A DNA stretch of 64,000 nt, taken from the NCBI GenBank assembly GCA_015478945.1, contig JABUQX010038972.1, forward strand, positions 1 through 64,000, read 5' to 3'. Shown piece by piece: positions 1 through 14,690 of the stretch. Below the pieces are notes generated by a model, which saw only the letters and a list, made by a program, of their open reading frames with translations, did not search any database and had not been told where the DNA came from. Each line of letters starts with the position of its first letter. The first letter of the stretch is position 1. A program made the position numbers and the translations under genes. This DNA is from Trachelipus rathkii. Its lineage: Eukaryota > Arthropoda > Malacostraca > Isopoda > Trachelipodidae.

Positions 1-180
1 CAATAAGAGGTCTCTAAATATTAATAATAACATAAATGATATATGATAAGATAAAAAATATAAATGGGTAAATTTTATACAAAAAAACACCCCCGCCGCC
101 TCGAGCTTCCCCCCAAAAAAAATAGCCAATTTTTTGTTTAATTTTTTTTTTTTTTAAGCATTTTCCTTAACTAAAAATTT

Positions 181-355
181 TACAAGGATTCCCAAAAATG
201 TATTCCCTTTTTCCTGTATCGATTGTAGTTTTTTGAGATATGATTTTTTTCTTTATATATATGATTCTTCCGCACTAAATTTTACGCAGTTCTCTCTGAC
301 TTTATTTCCTGTTTTCTGTAGAAGCTGTTGTAGTTTTTGAGATATGGATTTGTTG
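181..355. repeat. Two diverged tandem units ending in GTAGTTTTTTGAGATATG-type motif
   Basis: Two units about 104 bp apart share the motif TTGTAGTTTTT(T)GAGATATG near positions 224-243 and 328-347, each preceded by a T-rich stretch containing CCTGT or TTTTCTGTA. The same kind of motif (AGTTTTTGAGATA after TTTTCTTGTAC) recurs in reverse orientation at 37.3 kb, so this is probably a member of a dispersed repeat family. No coding potential is visible. Confidence 0.45.
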
Positions 356-360
356 GCTCT

Positions 361-2075
361 TCTAGAGGTTTTCGGCATATGTGAATATTTACTACTGTTT
401 TAAATGAAGCAATGGTAAATAATTAGCTAATTTATAATTATAATAAATTTGATTATATAATTATATCATGCAATATAGATAATACATATATATAATACAC
501 CGAATGTACATATATGAGGGGTTGTAAAGAGGATAAAGTAACTGTTAGTTTTATAGGATAATTAGTTAAATTAATATATAATAGCATAAAACTGTATATA
601 TAATTGTATATAATAATTGATACAGAAAGCTCAAGGCAACACACGGTGTAACTCCCCGAGATCCATCTTGATGAAAGCCAAACTAACGAGATGGCGCTGC
701 CACAAGTATAAAGAGCTAATAATATATATTTAAAAACAACAATCTCATGGGGAAGATTTATTACTACTTTTAATTCACAATAACTTAAGAATATTTGGAG
801 TATAAATAGGAGACTGGCCCAAGTCAATTAATAAAAAAATGTTGTTGGATGGTTTACATCCCAACCGTTTATTTTTAGAAGCCTTAATAAATAAAGTGAG
901 GCGTAGTGAAATAAATATCTGACTGGGATAAACAATTGTAGTGTAATACAAAAGTATTGCTAAACAATACATTTTCTCACCTAAAAGTCTGATTTCTTAT
1001 GACTAGAAAAATACTGGTAGCACGGGACATTACTCTCGAGATTCACACCTTAAACCCATGATAATAATATACCGTAAATAGTAAATCTCATATATCACGT
1101 ATATTTATATAATCCATATCTATATCAAACCTTAAACCGTGTTTTATCTAGAGAGGGTGAAGTATAACCCTACATCACTATTATTATTATGAATAACTTA
1201 TTTTATATGATATATTTAAAATAGAGATCAAAAAAGTAAATTATTTATATTAAAATATAATATAATACATATATTATCTTAATATAATATTTCAATAATA
1301 ATAGTGATGGTAATAATAAATAGTGAGATTCATAAACAATGAATATTATAATATGTTGCACTAAATAGGAGGGTATATAATTTTATGGGGTGAGGTAATA
1401 GAGGGATTTATATTATTGAGTATATAGAATCCTTTAAAATAAAGTGGAAGAGAAAACATTGAATGATTCAGGAAAAGAGAGTAGAAGAGAGTAGACGAGT
1501 TATGTAGATGATTGTCCGGAGGTTTTTTTCATGTAATTTTTTCAGACTAATTTTCGCCTAACATCTTCACAGCTCCAGGCCACCCGCTCAGAAGTAACGA
1601 CGTCAGAAACAAGAACCAGAAAGTAAGAAGAATGAGTGAGAGAATGAGCGATTGAAATGAGAAGATAGAATATATGGCTCGAACAATAATTAAAAGCAGA
1701 AGAAGCAGATGATAAGGAAGGTTCAGGAGAAAGATATCGATATGGAGATAGAACCGAGTCCAGGCGAGTGGCAGGGAGCTCACATCAAGATGAGCTTATG
1801 CGCGAGGGCATAGAGAAGAGAGGATGTTAGCGACGAGGAAAAGTATGTTTGGAGAGTAATCGATGACCTGAAACATCGAAACGTTACCTGCTTGTATATT
1901 CTTATGTAACACCATTTAAAGAATGAAGTTGTGACTATCTGAGCACATAAGCGAAATAAGTGACCTCAAGTACCTTACGTTTCTTTACAATTCACTCTTA
2001 ACAATAACCTTCTCCTCCTTTCTATCTCTGCCTGAAACAATTTTCACAATTTGAAATATATAACTTCTAGAGAGA
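361..2075. other. AT-rich non-coding stretch, no gene recognised
   Basis: Open frames here are short, AT-driven and show no recognisable domain. The minus frame at 1547-1783 is leucine-rich only because of purine-rich DNA on the plus strand. No RNA gene or complete mobile element is seen. Confidence 0.5.
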
Positions 2076-2083
2076 TTTGTGGG

Positions 2084-2113
2084 AGTCCCCCTATTTAATT
2101 AGGGCGGGGGACT
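2084..2113. other. GC-rich hairpin in AT-rich context
   Basis: AGTCCCCC at 2084-2091 is the perfect reverse complement of GGGGGACT at 2106-2113. The 14-nt spacer can extend the pairing in an alternative register (CCCTA with TAGGG). It is not followed by a bacterial-type T-run and lies in eukaryotic DNA, so no terminator function is proposed. Confidence 0.6.
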
Positions 2114-2299
2114 TCCAAAAAGAAACGTTGGTGGATGGGGAAAACAGGGGGTCAATTTTCGGATTCAGGAGGTTATTTTACATAAGAATCAGCAGGAGTG
2201 GTGTCAGGTCTAGAAAGAAATCCTGTGAAAATCCATGCGCGCGAAGTATTGAGAGGGCCAGTGTGGTACAGTGAATCTTCGAACTGTTGCTATATATTT

Positions 2300-4535
2300 T
2301 TATTTATTGTTTCTAATATGTTGTTATATAATATTTATTATTTGGGGCAGATGCCGTGGGGCTGGAAAGTGGAATGAATAGAAATTAGTGAAAAACATTG
2401 CCGAAAAAATCGGAAATATCGATCAATTTTTAAATGATTTTTTTTAATTTAAAGTGGTCAATCCTCCCAAATCCTACCACCTTGCTACAAAATTCAATGT
2501 TTATAAGATAAAAAAACAAAAAAAAAAGTAAGGACCGTAACGAGAATAGCGACATCTGCTTTGCTTTTACAATACTAAGAGTCTGATCCGAACGGGCCGC
2601 GCATCTCGAGAAAAATGGTAATTCCGTTTTTCCGGACTTGTATATTTCTTCATTAATTTTCCTGTTCTCTGTAAATGGTTAATGTATATATTTTTTCATT
2701 CTGAATAGCGTTTTCAGTAGTCGGTTTTGCACTCGAGGACTAGACGAGATCAGGTCTTCTCATAGTGAAACAGCAGGCTAATGTACTCGCAATATAAATG
2801 GTATTCAGGTAGGCAATTCTGGAAGATAGATTTTAATGAAGTAATATGTTTTATCGATATTTAACATAATTGTTATCGGAAACCATCAATAGTGACGTGC
2901 ATCCGCTTAGTAAGGAACCAGAGGCACGTGTTGGATCTATTGCACAATTGATAAAAGACTCGAGGCGGCCGACATGACTATTATAAGATGGATTTGCCAG
3001 TTGGTTGAAATCAAGAGAGGACTGGTCTCGTTGTCTTCGATAAATATAGGCGAGAAAGGGGTCAACTCATGACACGTGCATAACCTTTGGCGGCACAGAG
3101 CAATCAGATGCTTAGCTAATAGACACTCACTGTCTATACAATAATACCATTGACAATTACTGTACTAACTATACTACAGCAAGTAAGGTCTTAAATTATG
3201 CGTATATATCTAGTTTTTTTTATTTTTATTTATTTTTTATTATAGTTTTATTTTAGGATTAAGGTATTTCTAATATTATTTTCGTTTATGTCTAAATTAT
3301 AATTATTTTCCGAATATATATATTTCAATTATATTATTGGTACTTAATATAAATTTTAATATTTATTTTTTACATTATATAAATTACTACACCAAAAATT
3401 ATAATTGATTTAACTTTATATATGTAGAAGTCATAGTGGTTCGTTCCATGTATATAGGTACTTTATTGTTTCAAAGATTTGCATTGCTCTTTGATGATAT
3501 AATGGCCCTATATTAACAATCTGGCCTGGAAGGAGGCTAATAGTTAATTAGCACTTGATATATATATATACTAAACTTGAGTAAGGAACTACGAGATTTG
3601 ATTAGATCGAGAAGTTAGTGAATATCTGATAGATATAGTTATTTTGAAATAGCATGAAAATATTGATAAAATACACAATTTTTAACCTATCCATGTCTTT
3701 AACATTTTTTGGATAAAATATTTTAAATAAAATTCCTAAAAAAATTTTTGCTGTGGGAAAAACTACAAACGGTTAGAGAACAATTTCCATACATTAATAG
3801 TTTTTATGAATAAGTGATGAGTACCTTAATTTTTTTATTATGTTGTGTCTAATTGAATTTTTCTGACAATTATATCCAGATAGTGGCAAAATATAAATTC
3901 TAACTAAAAATATTGTTGTTAAATATATGTGGATATAGACATATATAGAGTTTTTATATCCTACTATCAAAATACTAATAATAAAACAAATATAAAAAAA
4001 TATAATAATGAATGGTAATGTAACTTATTTTGTGTAGCCTATAATATTTTTATATTATTTTTATTATTTTTATTTTTTTATTTATTTTTTTTTTATTATT
4101 TTTATATATTATTACTTTTATGAGAATGATTTTGAGAATACCCAGAGGCGATCAACCCAAAAAATTTCTGTTTAATAGCATAATATTATTAATATATTTA
4201 ATTATAAACTTGTTCCATTATTTTGTTATTTCCTGATTTCAATTCTATATCCTTTTATATACTGTTATGTGCTATTTAATATATTGCTATCCATATTTAT
4301 GTAATTCATAGTATTATAATAAACAAGGTTGGTGATGATTTTTTTAGATTTTATTAAAATCAAATAAAAAATCATGATTATTTAATTTATTTGTTTATTT
4401 GATAATTCTTTGATTTATTTTGATATTTTTTTTAGGATATCACACAATAAATTGCTATCTTTTAAATTTTGATAAAAATTATAGTAAATATTCCTAATTT
4501 TTACCTAATTAATAACAAGTATTTTAGGTAAAATA
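2300..4535. other. AT-rich non-coding stretch, no gene recognised
   Basis: Mixed AT-rich sequence with homopolymer T runs around 3.2 kb and 4.0-4.1 kb. No frame of useful length, no RNA gene and no element ends were identified. Confidence 0.5.
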
Positions 4536-4539
4536 TTTA

Positions 4540-4573
4540 ATTATATATATAATTTGTGTTTAAATATTATATA

Positions 4574-4613
<40 letters not shown>

Positions 4614-4614
4614 A

Positions 4615-4652
<38 letters not shown>

Positions 4653-4726
4653 TATATTATATATATATATATAATTAATATATATATAAATATATATATT
4701 ATTATATATTATATAATATTATAAGT

Positions 4727-4759
<33 letters not shown>

Positions 4760-5210
4760 TATTATATATAATATATTATTAATATATATATAAACTATAT
4801 ATATAATTAAATCAATTTATCTGTATTTTATTTTTGATTTTATTTGAATTTTTAGGCCAGTATTACTCTTTTATAAATTAAATTTATATTTTGTTAATAA
4901 TTAGTATATATATAATATATATCCCTTAATTATAATACCTTAATAATCTTTATAAAGTAGCTTTTATTGTACAGTAAAAAAAATGATATATAATTAATTT
5001 AGTTTTATAAAATTTAATATTTAATTATTTTAAATTATAATATATATATATACTATTAATATAATATATATTTAAATATATATATATTATATATTATATA
5101 TATTAATATTATATAATATATAATATAATATATATATATATATATATATTTAATATATATTATTATTATATATATATTAATATTAATATATGATTATTAT
5201 TATGCTTTTT
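4540..5210. repeat. Imperfect (TA)n / TAATA microsatellite arrays
   Basis: Two clusters of imperfect TA dinucleotide runs (about 4540-4800 and 5040-5210), interrupted by TAATA and TTAA variants, with about 240 bp of AT-rich unique sequence between them. Confidence 0.9.
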
Positions 5211-5989
5211 AACATTTTACTAATTAGATATTATAATATATAAATAGAAATAATAGAAACACTAAATAAATTTTCCTCCCTTAAAATTTATTACCTATTA
5301 ACTTAGTAATAGTTTTTAAATTTATTATTAAATCTTTTGAATATTTATATTATTCACATATATATTCATTATCATAATTAATGTATTATCATTGAGACTC
5401 AGTATAAATCACTACACCATATAGAATATTCGTTTAGTCCGAGGATTTTTATCAAAGGTATTTATAATAACATAGAGAGGTATCCTATTGATTTAATAAA
5501 CTATAAATATATCATTTACTGCCAGTTCTTGACTTTTCTGCACTAATATTATACAATAATTATTATAAATGTACTAATTAGCCGAAGAAAACTATTATAT
5601 AATTGAAAATTTCGAATTTATAGAATTATATATTATATAATTAGTAAGAGGAAAAATGGAAGAGGTATTGATTAAAAGATGAGTAATAAATAGTTAGACT
5701 ATTAAAAACAATGTATTCGATCTAAGTAATTCTATATTTATTATAAAATTTATACTAATTATTGGTTATTTATATATATTATCTACCTACTTTAGTATAT
5801 TATTTTATTATAGGATTTATATATATATAAGTGTTATAAATTTAATATTTATATTAATATATTCAAAAAGAATAGAATATTATAAAAAGTATAAGATAAT
5901 CACTACACTATATATATATTATTATAACTCTAGATGATTATTACTATTATTATATATAAATATACACGTAGGGCTGGGGCCCTTTTAAA

Positions 5990-8900
5990 GGAGGGAGCAG
6001 GAAATAAAATACCGAAAAAACCAACCCAAGCCTAACGCAATCTCTGCAGGTGTGCGCAGACCGTGGGTTTTTAAAAGAGAGGTAAGAATTATAATAACTA
6101 GTATATAGGTAATAAACAAGAAGAATGGCATAGAAGATAGTTCACAGTATACAAGAAGTGGCTGGATAAGAAGGGAGGCACCAAACGACGAGTGCTGGGA
6201 ATTTTCAATTGCTCTACAGCAAAATTCATGCGAGAGTCATGGCACCCTTGTTATTGCAGAGGCGCGCAATGGAGGTGTAGATAATGCGAGTGCCTAACTC
6301 CTACGGAGCATCTAAACCGTTATATGTAGTACCTATAGAAAATAGAATAGTGCGCCAACGTATCACGTCGTAGATGACTATAGATGGGATCATAAGTTAG
6401 AAAGTAGTAGTAGGACAGTTAATAGTCTCTATAAGCTTTAGACTCCAACTCTTATCTCTAAATAGTAAAAGTGATGGAGCCGTAGAGCCCCCCTACTACC
6501 CGAATATTAGTGAGAACAGTACTCTACAAAACAATGGCTGAAAATAAGTGCCTTATTAATAACTGAGAAGTAAGCTTGATGGCAGAAGAAAAAAATAATT
6601 CCCTTAGTGTTAAAATCTTATATTCATTTAACCTCAAGTCAATTCTTTGAGCCACTTAGCAACCTTGTGATTATGAGGTTTCTGCAAGATAATTTTTTTG
6701 TTTATGTTACAACCAAGGTTCTGACCAAGAATGTTATGTTGTCAACAGGTGAGACTGGATAACCATCGAAAAAAATTAAGGAAAAGTATTATATGTTAAA
6801 AGGTTTGCAAGACTATTAAAGATATGTAAAGTAGTTAAGCTTTCAAAGAGTTAAATTTCACAAGTGTTACGTAAGCGGCACCACCGGGAAAATTTACCAC
6901 CATTCCAGGTTTGGTAAAGATAAATACAGAAATCAGAAAGTAGCTGTAGACAGAGAGGCAACTCTAGATGCAATAGAGAGAGATGAACAGATTTGGAAAT
7001 GAAGCTGAGAAGATCGTTGAGTTATCTGAGTCATCGGCATAAAAGAGTGAACAGAGTTAGTAAAGTAATCATGCTGAGGGAGATTGTTTGATTATAGAAA
7101 TAATGTAAGAAAATAAAGTATTTGGAGATAAAACAGATACATCTGAGGACACACACAATTAACAGGAAAGGTAAAGTAAGAAGTATCGCTTCCATTTTAA
7201 ACGATGTAGCTGAATATGGTAGCTGACCATAAGAGAAAACTTGACAAGAGTAATGAAAGGAAAGTAGAAGGATATAACCCAAAGGAAGGGAGCTTAGTAG
7301 GGAAAAAGTAGCGACGTCATATAACCATATCGATATCAAACTCACTTTAGATATAATATCGAGTGCCATCAAACACTCAAAAGACTTCCCAATATATGTA
7401 CTCACTAGGGCAGAGTACCATAAATACGTAAGATTAGAAATATAGTAATGTCACCTATATATATATACAGTTGACCTTCGAGCGTTGAAAGCCATACTGA
7501 TTGTGATGTATGCATCTGGTTCTTACCAGATAGATTACCAGTAGAATGAGAAGTTAAAGTAAAGAGTTTTTCAAAGATCTTAGATTTAAGAATACATAGT
7601 GAGATAGCTATAGGACGTAATAGTTTGAAGAGATCAGAGACGGCTTGCCATTTTTTATTGAGGATTGTTGTTGGATATAATGACCGCTAGTATACCTCAG
7701 CATGAGGAATAAATGTATTATGTATTATATAAATGGCAATATTAAGAGATGAGAGTTAGAACTCGAGAGAGAGCATGAGGGGCAGCTCGATGACAATAAC
7801 ACTTCACCTCAAAATCAACTCGGGGAGGAATGTACCATCTCGGTGCAACCAGCCTTCCTGAACAACTCATGGTATAAGATCTCAGAATTCCACCATGTAC
7901 ACTCAGATCATATGAGCGTAATCACGGGAAGAGGCATAGGAAATATGATGAGGTAAGAAGAAGTACAGAGATGATATATAAAATAATACTACCTTCCTCA
8001 GGTAATTTAAATAATTAGAAAGACTATTATAGTGCGTAATGCCGCGTAGGCATTTTTATAGCCTTTATCAGTAGGTGAGTTAGCTATCAAGATACCGTCA
8101 GAGTACGAATAACAGTGGTAGGAAGTCACGATTTGTGAGACAAAGTTATAATTAGATGATTTTATTAGGCAGAGGCCGCAAAAATCTATTTATTCTAGAG
8201 CTTAGGTAGACGCATAAGTGTGTACACACTCCGCGCTTCTTATATAGATGAAATGCGCACGACTAGCCTGTCGAATAATAGCTCTACTGCGCAACGATTC
8301 AGGACAGTAGATGAAATTAGCATTGAGTGGTATAAGAGTTAGGAGCGACGAGTATTTTTCTCCTAGCCTTTGATTTAGGTAGAGTTACACCAATAGTACT
8401 CTCTCGCTAGCTAGAAATAAGGAGGCTCGATAGTAACTATTTCACCCATACCAGCAATACTGAACCTAGTGAGTTATTAGCTGGAGAGAATAAGAATAGT
8501 GTTGTAATGATAGGTAATGAACCCGCTCATAGACCCTCAACGATTACGGGCCCCTACCTTTTCAGCAGTTGCCGAACGTCCTCCGAGTCAAGCAAGATTC
8601 ACTCCCAAGTATAGTTTGCAAGAAACGACGCAACGTCCCCCCAATTAGCCGATTAAAGTGCCAGAAAGTACGTTTGGGTGTGCATGGTGGAGCTGCTGGA
8701 GAATAAGATAGATAGTAAATAAAATTAAATAGAGCTACAAGATTTTGTGGTCAGAGGATAGTGAGAGGATGAGTGAAATTGTGTGTTATTTTTGTATGTC
8801 GTATGAATGTAGAATAGTGGTAAAATAATAATCAAAGCGTGTTCAAGAATTGTGGTAAATAAGGACGAATACTGGTAAGTATCGTGTCAAGTGTTTATTA

Positions 8901-10060
8901 TGAGAGCACTAGTGTACCAGAAATCTGTCTGAGCAGGAGTACTCGAATATTGTGTGGCCTCCACTCTCTCGCCTTCGCTGCATCTCAGTATAAGAGTGGC
9001 GCCGCAAAGCGCAACTCGCTCGCCGGAGAGCTCGCGATCGAACATCGACCTATATGACATGAGCGTCTTCAGCATGTGGATGGCGACATGAATGTACCAG
9101 TATACATGAGATATAGTAGTCAAGGACTGTCTGTGCAAGACAAGGAGGTGAAGAACTGTGTCCGATGTAGGGAGAGTAGCAGCCAGTGAAACCCAACAGA
9201 ATATAGTAGGTACGGCTCCTCGAATAGGGGATGATAAGAGAGTATATAGCACTCATTACAGCATAATCAGTGATCATATATGAACACTATTAACAGACTT
9301 CATCTAGATGACGCTGTTCTCAGGGCGATGGTAGCTGAGATGTAATAATTATTATCGCTTTTGGTCTATCAGAGAGAAACATATTAGTAAAGACCCGTTA
9401 GCACTATCTTTACTATAGCTCACTACGCACATCTATATAAGTATCTTACGTATTTATATTTTATAGTATAAGCTAAAGTATGTGGAGGAGTTAATTTATA
9501 AATGAGAGAAATACGTTCAGAGACTTATCTGGCTCACGCCTAGAGGTCTACTACTCAGTATAGTGACGAACAACAAAATCGTTATAAGTATTACAGTAGT
9601 ACTACGAGGTTTAACAGTATTATATGCACGAGTGGAGATTGGATATTAACATCCAGTAAGCATACGCAACTGAGTCTTCATATGAGGCAAAGACATAGAA
9701 CACACACCTTCGCTAGCCTTATACTAGGACAACACAGGTTTTAAGTAGACCACTATAATGCTAAAATCGCTTCTCTGTGTTAGCAGAGACATATAAGAAA
9801 TCATGATTCAAACAGAACTATGATCGCAGAGATTTCCCAATCGAGAGCCAACAGAGCAACCACTCTATGATTCGACATAGTCGAATTACACAGGACAAGA
9901 CCACTCGAAATAATATATCCACAGAAGAAACTACACTTTGATATGTGGGTTTGTAGTTACAATACCACTAAACAAAGCCAGAGAACCCACTACTACCAAA
10001 ACACACCACTCACTCTCAGCAACCACTCAGAATACAGCATACAAAAATTATAATTGGATA
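5990..10060. other. Block of balanced base composition without recognisable genes
   Basis: Composition changes abruptly near 5970, from TA-rich DNA to sequence with ordinary GC content, and returns to AT-rich DNA near 10030. Reading frames are short (121-124 codons at most, minus strand at 7031-7405 and 8887-9252). None shows a recognisable domain, signal peptide or transposon motif. It may be a heavily decayed element, an intergenic segment or poorly assembled sequence. An exon-like open stretch at 7753-7952 is described in the findings. Confidence 0.4.
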
Positions 10061-12980
10061 ATAATATATAAAAATAAGCAGCCTTGAATATCATTAATAA
10101 TAAAAATATTTAGAGGTATTTTGGACTTCTTCATTAGTTTGACAAAGGACACCAATTATATATTCAGTAATCTGATAAATATTGTAAATACAGTTAAATA
10201 TAATAACGAATTGAAACGTAAAAAAATCAAGAACACACCACACGCACTTACCGCACATATGACGTTCACAAAACATATACAGTAACGTAAATGTAAACCA
10301 AACTACCATAAAAAAATGGATAAAACATAATACTTAATTCTGCCATTCTATTTAAAAAAAGAGTACTAAAAATGCATAAATTTGGATAAATTAAATATCC
10401 GTAATATTTTACTGAGATATAGATTAACACACAGATAAAACATCTAAAAAATACTGATCTTGAGGATTTTCGGCATGATTTCTGTAAAGATTTAATAGGT
10501 TTTAATGTAGATATATCATCATAAAGATCTTAATCACAAAAATCGTTATTCGTGAGTTATTTATTTATAATATTTTTTAAGAGAGAGGGTCTAGAATAAT
10601 ATGACATTAAAATACTGAAGCACTTAAAGCAAAATTAAAAGATCTAACTTTTTTAAATAAGCAAAAATTTAGAAAAGAACATAAATCATAAACATGTTTT
10701 ATATCGAGCAACTAAAACACGAGCACAACTTACTTTGAAAAAACCATATTATATATAGCCTAATAAATAATATTACTATTATATATTTTCAAGTATATTT
10801 ATAATAAATTCTCAAATATTTTTATATTATATTTGAATATAATAAATAATTAATACTTATTACCCAATTTTAATTAATTAGTCAATCAATATTACCCAAT
10901 TATATCATATATGCCACCTATATATATTATTTTGAACATTTTCATATATTTTATTATATTATTAATAAAATTAATTATATATATATTATATTATTTATAC
11001 TATATCATCTCTGAAATCAATTGCTATCTCTAATTTAAAATAATTTTATTGATAATACAGTAAGAATATGATCCAAGTCATTATGGCATTTAATAAATTT
11101 GATTTATGAATATAAGGTATTTATATAAAATAAATAATCTGAATATATATACAAATAAATTTCTATAATACTGTTGAAAATAAGAATTTGTATTATAACT
11201 ATCTTGTAGATAATTAAATTTTATTCTATTTTGGCTACACGATAATTGAGTAGATTTGACCAACATGTCTTGTGGTTTTGGGAACAGATATCGGACTATA
11301 GATGAAATAATACTTATCACTCATTAACTCAGGTGAAATTAGAAATAAATATATTATATTTAGAAAAATAGAGAGAACTTTTTAAAGAGTCAAATCAAAA
11401 AATAATCCAAAAAATCATTGGATTTTTTCGATAAAAGATTCAATTTGTATTTAATCAACTGATTTTTAAATACATATATAGATTTAATATAGTGCCCAAC
11501 GCACTAGTTAATTATATCATTTATTTTTTATATTTTATTTTATCTCTATTAATTATTTTACTTAATTTAGTTTAATTAATTGATTGAAATAATATTATGT
11601 AAATTATTGATTATTTATTATAATGATAATAATATTAATTATTAAATTATTATTTATAAAACATTTGAGTTAAATACTTGTCTAAAACTTTGAAAGATAT
11701 GACGATTTCACACACTCCCATAATTGAAAAATGTAATATGGATTTTGACAAACCCTCGACTTGAACAAATATGAGAAAAAAAATTACGAAAATTTTAGAT
11801 TATCTTTTTTATATTCTTCATCAATGTAGTAAGGTATTCCATAGTAAATTTTATTCACTGATATTGAGCTTCGAAATAGATAAGAGATATTTGAGGATTT
11901 TAATGAAAATGAGAATGTTATAATTTTTTGATAAAATATATGACATGTTATTTTTTTTTTCTCTGAAGGAAAAGTTATAAAAATTTAATACCAAGATGTT
12001 AAACCATTCCCTTTTTTCACTTTTGGGAAAGAGTTGGTAAAGACAATTAAAACTTTAGTGTGGTTAATATGTTTAAATTAAAATTAGGTTTTAAATGGCT
12101 TTAAAGGTATTTTTTCATTTGGAGTTATACCATCAGTAACCCCACCAAACATATATATTTCATTAAGTTAGTCACTATTTATATTAGATAATTTCATAAA
12201 AAGTTACCAAATCAGTCATCATCATATTTTCTAGGGTTGTAAGGAAATAGTTTTTTGAGATTCACGTGAGCATTTCTAACAAATTTCAGGCTTAAATTTG
12301 ATCACAATTGGAACGCCCAAACCTACAAGCATTTAATTCTTTATCGATTTGTTAAAGACTCAAATAATGCTATTAATAATTGTGAAAAGACCTAATTAAT
12401 TATATCTATATCACCACATTATAAATATATTATTAACATATATACAGTATGTGGTCAGATATTTATTACGATTAAAGAATTATAATCGGTGCAAAATTTA
12501 TGCGAAATATATCTTCTATTCACAAATAATCTTCACAAATATCTTTCAAGCGGCTGTTGACATGAAAAGAAAGATATCACTAGTAGAGCCTTACAATGTG
12601 ATTGTGCTCGTTCCGTAATTGTAAGTCAGTCGGTTGTGAGTTGGATCTTCACATATCAGAGTCACATAATAATGCCTTCATCTCTTAATTGTCATCCTCC
12701 TCTTTACGGCGTTTTCGAACTATATGGAACAATAGCTCTATTAAATAAATTTTTTAATATAAAGCTATTATATTATTATAAAAATTTTTTATTATTCACT
12801 AAAATAAAAAAAAAAAAAAAAAAAATATTTTAAATACAATAATAAAGATTATATATATCACTAAAAAATATTGTAATTTATATATATAATATACTATATA
12901 TATAAATAATATGAACTATTTTTATATATCAATGCCATATTAAATTAATTTTACTTTTGGCATGACAAATTATTTTTATG
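10030..12980. other. AT-rich non-coding stretch, no gene recognised
   Basis: AT-rich DNA with only short chance frames. It includes a run of A at about 12808-12827. No element boundaries or RNA genes were seen. Confidence 0.5.
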
Positions 12981-12993
12981 CTAGCGAAAATTC

Positions 12994-13262
12994 AACACTC
13001 ACACAACACTCACCTACACTTACACATCACAACGATCAACTCACACACCTACTACACACATATAGTATACACTAATACACATCACACTCATCAACACGAC
13101 ATCACAGCACATCACACATATAATATATATATAACACACACCACACACACTGAAAGATAATATAATATTATTATATAATACTATATTATATGATATTATT
13201 ATATATATTACGCACGCAACACACACACTGCATACATACACCACACACACACACACCACTCA
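12994..13262. repeat. (CA)n-rich low-complexity tract
   Basis: Irregular CACA/CACT repeats at 12994-13152 and 13210-13262, separated by about 55 bp of TA-rich sequence. The His/Thr-rich and Val/Cys-rich frames on the two strands are artefacts of this repeat. Confidence 0.85.
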
Positions 13263-13274
13263 CACACATACAGA

Positions 13275-13385
13275 ACCGAACGGGGCCCCGTAGGCCAATC
13301 CCGGCCATTATAAGCGATCCCACGGCCCCGGACCCTCACCGGCCCAAAATACAGGAAAATAACCGGGAGTTTTCTATACCGGGGT
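13275..13385. other. Isolated GC-rich island beside CA repeat
   Basis: About 110 bp dense in GGCC, CCCGG and CCGG motifs, bounded by a CA microsatellite on the left and AT-rich DNA on the right. The plus frame is open through it, without a start codon of its own, ending near 13402. The composition resembles the GGCC-rich subterminal regions of some DNA transposons, but no partner end was found. Confidence 0.4.
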
Positions 13386-13459
13386 ATAATCATGTAAATT
13401 AGTACACTAATAATAGAAGATTTAAATTCAAATACAGAATAAAAATAATATATTTTATT

Positions 13460-14690
13460 CATTACTTATCATTGTTAATAGTAATTTAGTGCAGATTATG
13501 AAATAAAACATACCTAAATTAATCATTTTTTTTTTATGTGAAGTTTTTACCAATGCAATAGACTCTATTCTTTAGAATTTTTCTACACTTATTTAATAAT
13601 TAAGTATCAAGTTTTTACTCTGTATGTTCTATTATAACGCAGGTATAAAGATATTCAGAAATGTGCTGATATATCTAGTCGAAAACGAATGAGAGAGGAG
13701 CTTAGAAAAAGGACTGTAAATTATAACGTATTAATTAGATTAAATGATCATTATTCTCTATGTATTTATTTCTCTAGTGTAGAGAGGCAGATACAGAGAC
13801 TATAATCTGTTCAAGAATAGAAATAAAATAGTTCTCCTCCCGTAAACGTCACTATTTTGCGCAACAACTCCTTAAATATATATATTACATGTGCATACTC
13901 TGACTTTATCTATTGCGTTATTTAATTGGTGATTATTATTAATTGGTGATGAGACAATTAAGAATTTTTGACGATGACTTATCTCATGTGAGCTGCGTAG
14001 TATTGAAGAAAATTATTATTTATTATTTATTATTTATATTTCATTATATAACTTTATAGTTTATATATTTTTGCAATATCATTTGTATACTCACGCAACA
14101 TATATAAAGCATTAATATGTGTGCGTCATATATTATATATAGTATCTAAAAAAGAAGAAAAGACTTTATGCTATACTTATTGGTATTAGTAGTATTATGT
14201 CATTCTACCTCTTATAGTAAGTCATGGCTAATGATAACTAAATTTACCTCACCTAGAGATAATAATGCCCGTTGTGCCCCAGCACGTGAGGGTTTAACCA
14301 TTATACTATTTTCACTGTGAGATATTTTAACATATAAGTATTATAGATAGTTTTCAAAGCAGTTAGGATATCGATAGCAGGAGATTTTATAGGAAAATCA
14401 TTTATTACGAAGTATAATACATTCTTATTTTCTGTATAGTGAGAGATATATAATAAGCTATCAGGTAATAAATATCGGATGATACATAGATGGTAGAGCC
14501 ACCTCTACTAATTATATATAATTATATGAATCAACTTATAGTTGTATTATTAGATATATATATATAGTAGTTTACATAATACAACTAGTGAAATATTTCT
14601 TATATATTATTTTTTTATCATTATTATTGACAATATTATAGTGGTCTAGAGCATAACATAATATCTCAACAGTTATTGTGCAACGCATAT
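13460..14690. other. AT-rich non-coding stretch, no gene recognised
   Basis: Only short chance frames; no repeat array or element boundary stands out. Confidence 0.5.

Noticed and set aside
7031..9277. Minus-strand frames of 75-124 codons
   Set aside because: No domain, start context, splice boundaries or conserved motif; lengths are compatible with chance in this composition.
12994..13462. His/Thr- and Val/Cys-rich short frames
   Set aside because: They are translations of CA repeats and of the adjacent GC-rich patch.
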